Below, piece by piece: positions 12,417 to 26,100 of a stretch of 64,000 nucleotides of DNA. Below the pieces are notes generated by a model. The model did not search any database. It saw only the letters and a program-made list of their open reading frames with translations, and was not told the origin of the DNA. Origin of the DNA: Opisthocomus hoazin (lineage: Eukaryota > Chordata > Aves > Opisthocomiformes > Opisthocomidae); assembly GCF_030867145.1 (NCBI RefSeq), contig NC_134434.1:2418001-2482000 (forward strand), read 5' to 3'. Within the stretch, counting starts at the first letter, position 1. Each line of letters begins with the position of its first letter. The translations under genes were made by a program, and so were the position numbers.

Positions 12417-13054
12417 TCAGCTTTCAACTGGCCTGGGACTCCAGTCCCCTTTCAGTGCCCAAAGGAGGAAACCACCTGACTACAAGCCAGCAGGAGCCAG
12501 CGGCACACCAGAGCAACGCTCTCTCTAGGACAGGGTGGTCATGTTGCTATCACTCTGGCTTCAGAACTTAGGCAAGGGTTACAAGACACAGAAACATGTG
12601 CCATAACTGTTCCCTTACTTAAACAGTTTCCATGGCATGATCTCACTGGTTCTAAACTGTGGCAAACAGCTCCTCAAACAGATCCTCCTGAGAGTCTGAA
12701 TACCAGAGCACCAAGGACAGAGCTTAGGTAGCAAAGGAAAGGTCTTAGTTCATGACTGGAACCCTCACATTTCATTGCCTAAAGACCTAAAGGTCTAAGA
12801 CAGCAGCCCCTCCCAGAAGAACACAAAATCTGACTCAAACCCCAGGATGTCTCCACCTACCAATGCACAACTCCATGCAGCTGAACCAAGCCAGCAACAG
12901 CAGGTCTCCCACCAATTCCAGTTCTGGCTTCCCAGACTTCACGTGCTTGGGACCCAATACATTCAAGATCTGATAACTTGGTCACTAGCAAAATGCCCTG
13001 ACGAATTGAACTTTGCCTCAGCACTCTCCATTCCCTAGTGACATGGAGATGCTT

Positions 13055-13091
13055 TTCCTCCTACAACTTCCAAATTCCTCCTACAACTTCC
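13055..13091. repeat. Short direct repeat in HID1 3' UTR
   Basis: TTCCTCCTACAACTTCC occurs at 13055-13071 and again at 13075-13091, a 20-bp period with a 3-bp spacer. This looks like a local slippage duplication. Confidence 0.85.
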
Positions 13092-14060
13092 CTGAGTGCC
13101 TCCCTCAATCTCCTGTCTTAGACAGTAGTGTGCAAAAGACCTTTCCACTCTCTGCATTGCATCAGCCTCCAGGCAAAGATGGAAGGATATGGTTCCTTTC
13201 AAACCCAGGTGACGCTGTCCTTTCAGTCAATGGGATAAGACTAAGAGAATTTAACAGTCACAGCTCTTCTCCTTGCTCTCACTGAGCCAGTCCCTTCCTC
13301 CCTGTGTGCTCACATGAATTAAGTAGGGCCTTCCAACGTGACACACACTCCACTGCTATGGCCCACCGTGAAGGACAGGCTGCTGGGCCTGGAACCCAAA
13401 ATAAATCTTCTCACTCCACACCAAAGCACCAGCTACTGCAAAACTTCTTAAGCAGCTTTCCAGGAAAGGAACAGATTCAGAACTGAGACACAAAGTTTTC
13501 CTTCAGCAACTTCTCCTTTCGTTTGGATGGGAAAGACTTCCCTACCAACATGCAGCTGAGACACCAGGGAGACACCTGCAGCCAGAAGGGATGCCCCGGA
13601 AACTTTACGGAGCCACTTGACGGTAACTGCAGTTTCCAAACCCCATCTCCTGCAGGAATAGCAGCTTCTCCCTTGCACCTGATTTACAGCTAGTCTTTTT
13701 CAATCAAATGCTGACTCGATCACGGCAAGGACAGGGTCAGATTGGTTTCCAAACCACATCCAGGAGCAAAAGAGTAACAGAAGAGCTAAGAACGGTCTGA
13801 TTTCTAGTGCAACCACAATGGACAATCCCTTAGACATCTTTCACTCAAGGTTGATGGTGAAGGGTGAGGGAAGAGAAGTGAGCTGGGGGGAGGGATGTCC
13901 AAGCAGGTCCCAATTAAAGCTTCAAATGACAGGGAGGTAAATGAAGTGATTGTCCTTTTGGTCTCTCAGCTGGATGTGAAACGCAGGAATAGCTGTGAGG
14001 AAGCAGCACACAGCAGTCCTTAGATCCAGTGTATTTCTCTTAGAAGAGGTAAGTGCTCTC

Positions 14061-14124
14061 TTAGACCCGCTGAATTTCAAACAGCTTCACATCTGTGTCA
14101 TACCAGATTGGGGGATCCACATTC
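14061..14124 (-). CDS. HID1: HID1 coding exon 19, C-terminus
   Basis: Encodes NVDPPIWYDTDVKLFEIQRV and the stop TAA at 14063-14061, after a CCCTCTCAG acceptor. Confidence 0.96.
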
Positions 14125-17100
14125 CTGAGAGGGAAAGACAAGAGACACTTTACTCTCTGCGGCCAGGCACATGGAATTCAAATCTCACAGCCAAGATTAC
14201 AGGACCTGGCTACACACAACGCCTTCAACTTTGCAAAAGAGGAAATCACTGGTTGAGAGACAATGGGCCTTAAAGGGACCATGATATCTACAGCATCACA
14301 CAAAGCCAGAGTTTTGCATGAAATCTCTGAGCCATCCCCTCTAAAAAGCAGCAGGGAACAGAAAAGCTGCCAGTTCCTAAACAAGCAGTAGTCCCAAAGA
14401 GCTCCCTTCACGTCACCTGCTCAAAGTTTCAGAGCAGCTGATTCACCCTAGTCTCTTCCAAGCAAACAACATTTTTACACCCTGTAAATATGAGACAACT
14501 GAGAGCTGGCCAAGTGCACACAATTCTCTCTACAGGAGCCCCAAAAGTTTGAAAAAGACCAAGTTAGACTGCACCCAGCTGGTTTACCTCAAATAAATAA
14601 CTCCCCACATGTAGGTCCGGAACCACATGGCAGTGCCCGAGTTAGCCTGGTACTTGCGAATGAGGATGGGGTGAGGGACAGGTAGCAGCCCCACCAGTGT
14701 GCCATGCTGCAAGAACTTGAGGATCTCCGATTCATCAGTGAGACCCCTGCAAAAGGACAGATCAGGAACATCCTTAGCAAGTCCCATAGACACCTCCAAG
14801 ACTTCTGCAGCACAAAGTATGAGTCTAAACAAATGCAGACCGGCGATTGCAGCCACCAAGAACACACACTCTCTCCATCGAAAAAGAGTTGAGAAGGAAT
14901 CAGACAAACAAGAAGCCTGGCAAGCAAAATAACATCTTCTCTGCTGAGACTGTGATGCTTTCCATTATACTTTACCAGGTTTCCCCTAGAGGCCCTCCAA
15001 ATTCATCGACCTCTGCCAACCTCACAGAGCTCTTTACTTGATGCACAGCCCTTTCTCTCCAGAAATGTACTTACTTGTCAATGCAGATCTTCTCCACCTG
15101 AGGGACCAGCACCTGTAAGAGCCGCATGATTGTCTGCAGGGGAAGCTTTGACTTCCAAGACATCACCTGTAAGTAGGAAAGCCCACAGGGAAATCAGTGC
15201 ACTGCATTAGTGGTTTTACTACAGTTATCTCCACTATCTCTGCAACAAATGAGGTTTACAAAAATCACAAAGGTGGTGGACGAACTGAGTGCACAACAGC
15301 AATACAATAAATCCCGAAGCACTAGAATTATGAAACACTCAACAAAACTAGCAGGACGTTGGTTTAAAACAGGTAAAACAAAATACTTCTTTGCAGATGG
15401 TAGTAACTTCTGGAGCTTTGACTGCAAGTCAGACATTCTCCAGGAGGAAATGCTCCTCTGGGGGAGTCTCCGCTGGAGCGGGGTGGGGGTGGCATTTCTG
15501 CCACAGTTCTTGTCCTCATTATTTATTTCCTCCGCCCAGGTTCCCTTACCCAGTCAGGAGTTGGTGTCCACTGTCCACTGGAGGATGCACTAGAGAGACG
15601 CCTTCGATCCCCTCGGGGATGTGATGCCTCCTATCAATAAACACTGTTTTTAAAAAAACAACCAACCAACCAAAAGAAAATCACACTTAAGAGCAAGAAA
15701 TACAATCCATTTTCTGCTGACTTTCACTCCAACTTTTCTGGAGCACTGCTGGGACAGACAGCTCAGCCTGTCCCTAGAACAGATCACATCCACCAGACCT
15801 TCCTTCAGCAAAACCATATGCTTTGACCCAGTGAGTAGCAATACTTGATGGGGTTAAGTTGTAGGACCCTGTGGCAAGGTCACAACCTCAGTCACCGCTG
15901 CTGACACTCTGTTGGAACAATCCCAAACAGTGGGAGAGTTAAAACAGGACAGGGAAATGACTGCTGAAGCATGCTTCTTTCTTTTCGCACAGAGAACAAA
16001 CAACTAAAGGCCACAGCTTTTCAGACCTCTGTCTACTGAGTATCTCTGGGATTTTTGTTGCCCATCCTGGAATATCTTAAAAGAGTGTTTTTCCAAGGGT
16101 GGGCTCTCAGCAACTCCTACTTAACAACCCCTGCCCCCTAAGGAACAATACACTCACACCTCCAAACACAAACACCATCGCTGTCACTTTTTGAAAAGCT
16201 CTGGTCAAAAGCCCAAGACTCAATTCTCTTACTGTTCTTCTCGCCATCGTGCTATTTTTGTTTATCTTACACAGAACACATTACTACCACCCTGGCTTTC
16301 CAGGTCTGCCAAGGAAAGATCCAAATATTCACGGTGGGAAGGAAGGAAATAAGCCTCTAAAATCACTATTGACTTTTGCATGGGGTAAAAATACAAAATT
16401 TCCTTTTGCAATGCACCCTGACCATTCATTACTACAGCCTATAGCTTTTGTGTCTACAAAACAAACGGGAACACTTCCTTCCAACAGCCATCCTGCACTT
16501 CCACGTGCGTGGACTCGTTCACACGTCACCTTCGCAACCAGAAACAGCAGGCAAGAGGCAGCCCTGTGCTGCAAGCCACTGCAAGGTGACAGTGCTGTAC
16601 CAGTCCGTTTCTGACTGGCTAACAGCTCAAGCCAGCTGCTGGACACAGAGATGCAATGACCCAAGATTGTGTTTCATGGCCTGCTGGAAGAACAAAATCT
16701 TTCTTCTGTAAATTGTCAGCAAATATATCCCTTAATGACAACATAATTAATTGTGTGCTTAAGGCATCTTGCTGATCATGGACCTTTATCTGGTACCAGA
16801 GAAGGCCAGGAAGGGTAAGTAAAACTGGTCCTAGGATATTCGGGAATTCTGTTCATTCTGGTTTATTCAAAGCCTAAACAGCAATGTTACTTTGCAATGT
16901 TTGCAGCTATGACCTTATCATTCAGCCTGTTCAGCTTCAGCGCCATGTCCTCATCAAGCTTCTAAAAATAAAATTAATAAAAACATAAAACACTCTTGAT
17001 TTCTTCAGATAACCCTACCCTCTTCCTCTTTCCTCCTCACTCTCCCACAGCCCTTGCCCCCTCACAACTGCCATCCAAACGCTGGCAGCCAGCTGACACG

Positions 17101-20100
17101 TTTAGAAGAGATAAGATGGAATTACATTGAAATATGGAGGCTGTTGAACATTTCACGAGACACTTTTGAAATGGTTATGACTGATATGGGGAGAACATTA
17201 CAACAGATAAAGGAAGGAAATTAAAATCAGTCATAAGGGTGGGTAACCTAAAATTTATCCAGTACCTCTTATTCATTTATCTTAACTCAGTAGGTTGGAA
17301 TCAAGTTGGAGCACAGAAAGAAAACAACGTTCAGTGAGTCTGAAACACCACAATCCCTGGAAACAGCTGTGCACCACCTGAAGCGGCACGCGATAGCAGT
17401 GATGGTTCTCCCCACAGCATATCCCACACCCACTGCTTTACTGCCCTTCACCTCCCATCTGCTTTTTGGTTCCCACCCCACAAACATTCAGATGTGCAAC
17501 CAGCACTGCTGGAGCCAGGTGGGACAGCTAATGGGCAACTGTCTGAGACCAAAAGCCCACACACATAAGCAGAACAAGCGGAGAGGGTCAGGACATAAGG
17601 GTAGAGTATAGGAGTCTTCAGCCTGCTCTGCTAGATTGCAATGCCTTTGCAAACATCCCCCATTTGCACCCCAATTCTGCAGTACTGGCTCAGCCAAAAG
17701 CACCTAGAGAGCAAAACAGACTCAAGGATTCTTGTAGCACCACCACAATCCATAGGAGCCCATGATAAAAATGTATCATCCCATCCCAACTCATCGCCTC
17801 CTGCCCAGTTTGCTCCACACCTGTGAGAGCTACTGTGTCAATTTGGCCACTCCAGATAAAAGTAAGAGAGGAAAAGCTGAGAAAGTTATGCCTTTCACCA
17901 TGGGGCAACCACGCCTCCCTGTGTGAAGGGATGCAATGTTCTCACTGCAATGAAATGGTTCAGTGGACAGTAAATGCTCAGGCAGAGAACAAGGCAGCAC
18001 TAGGTGTATAAATGTGGCCTTGCTGAAGGAGGAGAGGATGTGCAGAAAAAGCCTTGTAACACACTTCCCACAAGACAGCCTGGAGGTTTTTGCTGCTGGA
18101 CAGGAAAGGACATGGACTGAGGAGTTAGAGAGCAGTAAGAGACTGCTGCTCAACTGAATTTGGAAGATAGCCGTTTTTATAGCTCTTGATGGGGAAAACT
18201 AGCAAATGCCAGAAGGCTGACATTGCCACCACAGCCTAGGAGGCCAGCACAGCCTTGATTCACAGACTGCAAAGCATGGCCAAGCAGCCGCCGCTCTGAG
18301 GGGAGCATCTCAGCCAAGCCCCCATGGGAACGCATCTTTCACAACACCAGCTAGCCAGAAGATTCTGGTAGAGCTCTGCATCCCAGAAAGGAGGGAGAGG
18401 AAAAAGCAGCAGCGGTTAGAACTTGAGTTGAAAGGCTCTGGATCAGGAATACATCCCTTTGCAATTACGCACTTGCTGCTCTATCAGTAGCTTTCAAGGT
18501 GGAGAAAGCTCACTCCTCTAGTGTCCTAGCTCTTGTGTCACTAGCACAAACATGAAACACCCAAGATGATGCAACAGTACTTCTAAACCACAGCGTTTTC
18601 CAGCCCAGCATCTGTGCATACTGCCTCCAATACATGCCTTTCTTCAGCGGGCCAACCAGACTTCTCCCAAAGCCCCCAATTTTAGTTCATGTCACACCAA
18701 GCCCCAGACCTTCCCTACACACCAGAACGCCTGGCCTTACCCCGCTCCAGGGCTCCCCATCGCTCACAGCCGAGGGTGGGTTACCCTCTGGTGTAGGCTG
18801 TGAAGACTCGGGCTCCAGTGAACGCATGGTCCCATCCTCCGATACCTGTGACTTCTCTGTGAGCTTGTCAATTCCTGTGTTCAGAAAAGAAAAAGCTCGG
18901 AAACACATGTGAGTTAAATACACTTCAGAGCAGGGGGTCCTTCTCTGCCCTACCACGCACAGACCCTATGCATCTAAACGTTCTCCTTTCACCAGGAGAA
19001 GCAATATCTAGCCTTGATCTCATCACACCAAAGGAGTTAATTTGTCTCTAGTAACATGCTCCCTCATGTAAGAGGCACACAGGTTCACATGGATATAGTT
19101 AAACTGAGGCAAAAGGTCAAGATTAGGACAAACGGCCACGTGGACGCTCGGTCTGAGAGGCGACAAACTCAAGGCAGTTTACTTTGACTTGTTTGTGATC
19201 AGCTTGGGCAAACTGATCTGAAACTGAGAGGCAGTAAGTTATTCACAGATGTAAACTCCTAATCTCTCCCACACCCAGTGAAAGGGCGAGTCTATACCAT
19301 ATCTCAAAGGGAAAACAAACCTCTCTCCTGTTACAAAGGTAAACTAAAGCTGACCTGGAGTAGCCACCAAACTCGTCTTCAGCGTCCCTGGTTCAGCAGG
19401 GGCAGCAGGACGTGACCCTTCCATGGAGACCCCGTCCTGGGAGTTGGTGCGAGAAATAGGCTCAGGAGTTTTCTTCTTGCGCTGCAGACCTTTCTGGATG
19501 GACTGGGAGTCTGTGGGTAAGTTGGCCAGCTGGTGAAATACATTCCGCTTGCGGATAACAGCGTAGACCAAATTTGAGTTCCCTGGGAATCACAGCAACA
19601 AAATGAACAGAGAAGTAAGACTCAAAGAGCTCTGCCAATACAGTACAGCTCGCTGGGTACACGATTGTGGAGACCCCCAAGCTCAGAGAACGACGCTCCC
19701 ACCCACAAAGGCAATGGCACAAGGACGAGCAAGCAGAGTTCAGTATCCTCTTATCCATTACAAAGCAGTACAGGAAATTCAGTGAAATCCTTCCTAGTCT
19801 GGAAGGTACACAAGAAAAGGCTTAGAGGCTGACATTCAAACAATTGAGAAGGAAAAGGACAGTTTAAACCACATACTAGCACCTGTTTTGGAGGAAAAGG
19901 TTGTTAGCCAAGATTCAACAACTGTCCATCTTCAAAAGAGCTCACAAAACAAATCAGGGGCATTCCATTTGAGGAGGAACAGGCTTGACATAGGAAAGCC
20001 AAAAGGTCAGAATTCTTACTGTCTGCAAGGTGCCAAAGAACAGAATGACACAATCCCCTAAGACAAAGTACAAATCACGGCCACAAAGGCTGTTTTAGGA

Positions 20101-23100
20101 TCTGGCAACCACCACTTGCTGGATACCCATTAGGGAAGCAAAATGGCCACTCATGATTTGCAGTTTTAAAGCAAAACATCAAATTTTGAGCAGGGAGAAA
20201 TAAGAGCTCCCAACAGGTTAAGGGACCTCACTCTACTACTTCCTTGAGGTAAGCGACTGTCATGCTTTTAAAAGGGAAAGGATAAGGCATTTCCTGGAAA
20301 GGCAGCACGTTCTTGAACTTTATTTGGATGGGGCTGTTTGGTCTTCAGCTCCAGTAACCTGCCAGAGCCGAACTCAGAGGCACTTTTAAATGTTTAAGTA
20401 GATGGAAGTTGTTTTGTGCCCTCACCTACATTGCTGAGCAACTGTGAAACAGCATCCAGCCAGACACAAGCGTTACGCACTTTCTCTTCTTCTTCCCCTC
20501 TACCAACCTCATCTTCTGGTCTGCAGGAGGCCAAGTTTATGCTGTTCATAGCTGCCATCTCATTTTTGCTCTAATCCAGCCTGTCTTGGTCAGGACCCAA
20601 CACTGATTATCTACTCACCAACTTCTCAGTCCTAGGCAAGTCTCCATGTAGTTGGCTTCTACACTTCTCCCCTTCTCTCATCTGTTCAGACTTTCTCTGA
20701 ACTTCCATCTCATGTTCTCTTGGACTAAACTAGTGCAAGCCCACTAAATACAGCAGTCGGTATCTTACCATCAAACTGGTACTGAATGATGTTGTTGAAA
20801 ACTTCCAGCAAGAAGAAAACAAGATGATGGTTCTGGACAGCAGAGAACAGGAACCAGGTGGTGGAAAAAGCCTCCAGGAGATGCAGTAACTTGTTAGCAG
20901 CCACCATGGAGAGAGACTTCAGGTACGGAGACACTGTGGAAGGCAAACAAATGAAAACTGGAGAAAGAACCAAGGTGTATTTATTCACATAAATGCACCA
21001 CTAAAAAAGTTGCTCTTACCACCTTCCCACCCTGCACTTCTGGGAAAGCCTCATGGAACAGCTGAGCCCAACAGGGGTCCACAGAAACACTTCCAAATAT
21101 AAAAGTAGTTAAAACAGAGCTATTGCCTAGTAAAAGCAGGCATATCTGCTTTTAGAGGGTTTTGTGCAGTTTTGTGCTAGTAACACCACCTCCGGCGTGC
21201 CTCCTGAAGAGCTTACACAGCTGGAGCCACCTGGATGCTCACTGAGCCCAAGGGAAGCCACTGCCACCGTGTGGAGGTGGCACTCCCTGCTGGAGAGGGA
21301 CAGCTCTGCCACCACCCTCACCAGGCCTTCTGGCAAATGCCTTTCTGCCCGCTCAGAAGGGCCTCCAGGCACTCTGCTCTCCCACCCTCTGCCCCATCTG
21401 AGCCCAGGCAATAACCCTGCAGGCAGGGCTGATCTGCAGCAGGCATCTCCAGCACGGACCAGAAAGGATCGGTTTCCAGCAGCAGTCTCTGATGCTGATC
21501 AGTACTAGGGGGCACAGGTAGAAGTGCAGGGAGAGGGGAGCAAGAGCAGCCAGACCCATCCCCGCTGCGGGTCGTGGGTTCACACCAGCACAGCACTTAC
21601 CGTTCACAACTATGGTGAGCAGGCAGTCAAAGAGAGGCTGCAGCCGCTGATGCCCGCTGGTTATGATCTTGTGAAAGACCTATGGTAAGGAAGGAGTTCT
21701 TGAGCAAGGTGGTACCTTACTGACAACACCCCCTCAACCAAAACCGATGCCACCCCCACACTAATCGCTTGCTGACACCATTCCTTCCTGGGCAGGGCCC
21801 TGCACACTCCAGAACTGCACAGGTGAGGAAGGCTCCTCTCACTGCAGGCTTGCGCTCCAGGAGTAAGAGCTTTCATTTACAAGGAATCCTTTGGGGACAT
21901 GATTAGGGCTCTACAACACTGCAAACAAAACTGACTGCGAACTGTTCCAAAACGCACAGACAGCCCGAGACAAAAAATAAACCACCAGAAAATAAAAAAC
22001 ATCTTCAACTCCAACAGATTTTGACTCTGAACCCTGATGATACCTGCTTGAAATGCCACAGAACTAATCATTTCACATTTGATTTTAGTGCCAACTTCTA
22101 ACTCAAGTATTTTTCCTGCTTTTCTTAACTATACCCTCAGACATGGAAAGACTCAGCTGCCTCGCAGCCAGTTTAGACATTCCCATTCTTGGCCTTCCCA
22201 CCTCTAGCTAGCAGGCCTGTAGAGAATACCTGCAGCATAGTGAAAATACAGAGATGATCTAAAGGTAATCGACTGTAATAGCAAAACACACAGCGTCAAG
22301 AACAGTTCTGGTGGGCACATTTCTTCCTACTCCTCGTAATGGGAATCTCCTTTTGGAGGTTTATCAGAAGCTGCTGACAGATTCTTCTCTGGCAAACAAG
22401 CACTACCATGACAGGAGGGTAACCCGAGGCTGGCACTGCAAAACACACAGCTGGCTGTAGGCAGTATTATGGCCCTCAGGACTACAGACTGAAAGATGCA
22501 CGAAATCTTGCAGCAACCCAAAGCTGTAGGGTTGAGCTTGGTATCACTGGTGTTCCCGTTATGACAGACGTGCTCCACACAACTCTGGTTACTTGGGACA
22601 GAGCCAGCAATGCAGTCAGATCTCCTGCCTTCCCCACCTGCAATCAAGTCTGGCAGAGACCATGCACCCGCCCCGCTCATGCCAGTCCCAGAGTCCTGTA
22701 GACACCAGTCCAGCACCATCCAGGATCCTGTTCTTTGGGATCATCTCATGCAGATGCACCCTGCCAGACACATCACCTCAGGTTAACAGCGTGCAAAGAC
22801 CCCACCAGTGCTTGGATGCATCCCACACACTTTCTAGCTACTCAGTGGGCTGGAAATGTAGAAAGGATGAAGGAATAAAGAAGGACAATTATTTGTGGAG
22901 GTATGAAAGAGGAGTTAAGAGGGACAGAAAAGAACTGCTGATGTTATACTCACTATGATGAGCAGATCTGCATGTGTCCCTGTGAAGACAGGGATGTCCA
23001 TAGGCACTCGTACAGAATACGGCTTGTTCAGTCGAACCCCAAAGTTACGCTCCCCACTGAGAAGCAGGAGGATAAAAACCCCAATGTGCATCAAGCCCAC

Positions 23101-26100
23101 TCGTGCTGCAGAGAGGAAAAAAAAAACAAAAAACAAACAAAAAACCACACATCACAGTGAGGCCAGTGGACTCTTGAAGACAGAAGGGCAGTAAGGAGGC
23201 ATAAGAAACACCCTGGAACTGAAAGAAAAGCTGCACAGACCAGACCATCCTGGTAAGGGACATCCCACTCAGAGCTCCCCCCATTTCCACTACCAGTGGC
23301 CTTCCCAAGCACATCTGTGGGGCCAGTACAATGTTGCATCTTGAACAGATCATGCTTTTCTTCATTATGTTCTTGATGTAAACCCATCAGTGTAGTAAGA
23401 AAGATCTGACTACTACTTTCCACTGCCTAGTGATGAAGTTATGCCCGATTTATACCCAATGCAAGAGCAGATTGCTCATTTCTCCCTCTTCATAGGATCA
23501 GAGACACAGTGGACATAAGGACTCAAAATGAGTAAACACATGCTAAGGATTTCCCTTCTCTGTGTTGTGGTATAGACCATGCCCTGCTTCTAGTCTGCTA
23601 CAAACATTAACACCCAGTTAACTGAACCACTCTGCTCCATGCCTGCAGAAGGCTACAAACACGCACTCGAGATGCTATCGCATCTCCGTGGCAGGGAGGA
23701 AGCATCTTAAAAACATTCTAGCTCAACTGTTGAGCACAGATCATCCCCAATATTGAAAATAACCAACTTACACTGGTCTGCTCTGGCATCATTGAGAAAA
23801 TACAAGATTGGGACAAGGATGTCCAGAACATCGCTGCTCTTCAGCACAAAGAAGAGGAATTTCTGGAAGAAAGGGGAGGATTTCAGACAATCACAAGCAC
23901 ATTTGGCTCTCTGCGCCATCCGCAGGACTTAGGCCAGGTAGCCTGTCCTGGTTTTGGTTAAAACAGAACCGATTCTCTTTTAGTGAGTCTTCCTTACAGC
24001 TAAGTTCTTCTCAGTAACTGCATTTTTCTGAAGCTGGCTGCATACCTTACAGACACTGTCTGCTCCAAAGCTGATAACACCTAATGTTTATAGTTACACT
24101 GAGCTAACGGTAGGAAAGGAATGCAGAAAAAGGCCCCTGTTTATAATTATCACCATGGCAGCCAAGGTCACCGACAGATCTCTCGGGTCCTGCAAGTGAG
24201 CAGGCGGAAGGGGTCGTACGTGCAGGGAGGGGCGGACAGACAGGTGACCCGATACTGACAGACGAGGTGTTCCATGCCATGCACGTCATACTCAGTTTAA
24301 AGCTGGGGGATCACGAGGGTCTCGCTCTCTTTGTCCATGGCCGCCTTCTGAAGAGGACCCTGCTCGTTGTTCTACCTGCAATCCTGAGCCAGATTCCTAT
24401 CCGTGCACCCCTGAGTCCAGTTCCTGCCCGCTGCCGAGTCCAGTCTTGGAATTCCTGGTGCTGCCCGGACGCCAGCACCTGGCACCCAACTCCAGGAAAC
24501 TCTGTGTGGGTTTTGTATATTTTACATTATTTCTCTTATTATTATTACTATTATTAGTATTATTAGTCTTACTACTAAAACTTTTTATATTCTATTTGTA
24601 AGTCTCTCTCCCTTTTCTTCCTTTTCCTTTCCTCTGGTGGGAGGGTGGGGGTTAATAGAGAGCGTCTGTCACTCAGTTTATGGACGCCCTGCTTTAAACC
24701 ATGACATAGCCTCAAGCTAACTGGTCCCTCAAGAACATCAGAAAGGCTGGTGTATGCACCAGCTCTTCAACTCCAGTGTTATTTGTGGAGTTATAACACC
24801 TGCTCCTGCATTTACCTCAAGTGCTGACCTTCAGGAGCTGCAGCCTCTCTCACAAGCTCTTCCTGGAGCCAGACCCAACCAGTCTGCCCAGCAGGGAGTG
24901 GTGCTGCCGACCAGAGTACCAGAGCCACTGCTAATCACCTGCCCACAGCCCTTCACCAGGGCTCGGTCCGGCCAGAGCCACACCAGGCTCTCAGCAACAG
25001 CCAAGGTGCAGCAAAGCTCAACAAGAAGCAGATATACACCTTGTTGAAGTCACAGAGTTTCCAGAAGAGGACAAGGAGTTCCTGATGGAATTGGATCTTC
25101 TTGGCAGAGTTTGGCAGGTAGGTCTGGACCAGCGGGTTTGATAACAAGCGGGCCACTCCTTTCAGGATGAACTGGAAATCCTGCCGACAGATCAGGAAGG
25201 AGACCGTGGTGGGCCAGGGCCGATGCAATCAGCATGAAATCAGACAGGAAACAGTTCAGGACAGGAGCACGTTACCTCCTCTCGGTGTATTCTTGAGAGG
25301 TAATTCACAAACAGATTGTCTGGTCCGGGAGGCTGCATTCAAAGACAAGGAGTGAAATGCTTACTGGCAACAAGGTTTACTCAGGAAGTCAAAGTGTAAC
25401 CACTGGCTCTGGGGACTAATGGCTCTCATTTCAGCTTTCCCCTCTGGTCCAGTTTTAAATGCTAGGAGACAGAGCACCCCACAGAACAGTAAAGTCAGGG
25501 GCTTTTCTCTTACATGCTCCTGATCCAAGTCAGTGACCAAAACCTAGTGATTTGGTCATCTACAGCTGTTTAGAGACCTGCAGGAAAGAAGCAGGACTGG
25601 GCCAGAGATGGCAGACTGCAAGGAGAGGAGCGGTGCTGGACCCTGCAGGTTAACATTCAATGCAAGCTGGTGTAAGAGGACCACAGGGAGTTCAGCAGAG
25701 CAGCAAACACAGATCCCAGTGTTACTCACATCCACATCATCCATGGCCGTGCCAGTGGTCGTGCCATCCACAGTGGGACTTGAACTGGTGGAGCTGTCAT
25801 AGTCCAAAGTGACAATCAGCACCTGGGCTGCCTCCTCTACTAGGGGCTCGCGGTAGTCCGAGAAAAGCAGGTGATTGTAAGGGATCCCATAACCCACCGG
25901 GTCGTAGGCACAGACGACGTTCAGGAGCGAGGTAAAGAGTGGGAGCGCGTGTCTGGGGAGGAGAAAACATTCTCTGAAGGCAAAAGCAGGAAGCAAAAGA
26001 TGCTGCCTTGGAGAGGGACAGGCATCTCTCTCCCCAGGAGCCTGGGGTCATGACAAAACACTAGCACCTTCTCTAAGCTATAACAGCGGCCCATGACTGA

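Larger units (their letters stand above)
12391..14060 (-). other. HID1: Probable HID1 3' untranslated region
   Basis: This follows the HID1 stop codon on the minus strand. The first minus-strand AATAAA (plus-strand TTTATT) is at 12411-12416, giving a UTR of about 1.65 kb. There is no competing open frame with known similarity. A small 20-bp-period duplication lies at 13055-13091. Confidence 0.45.
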
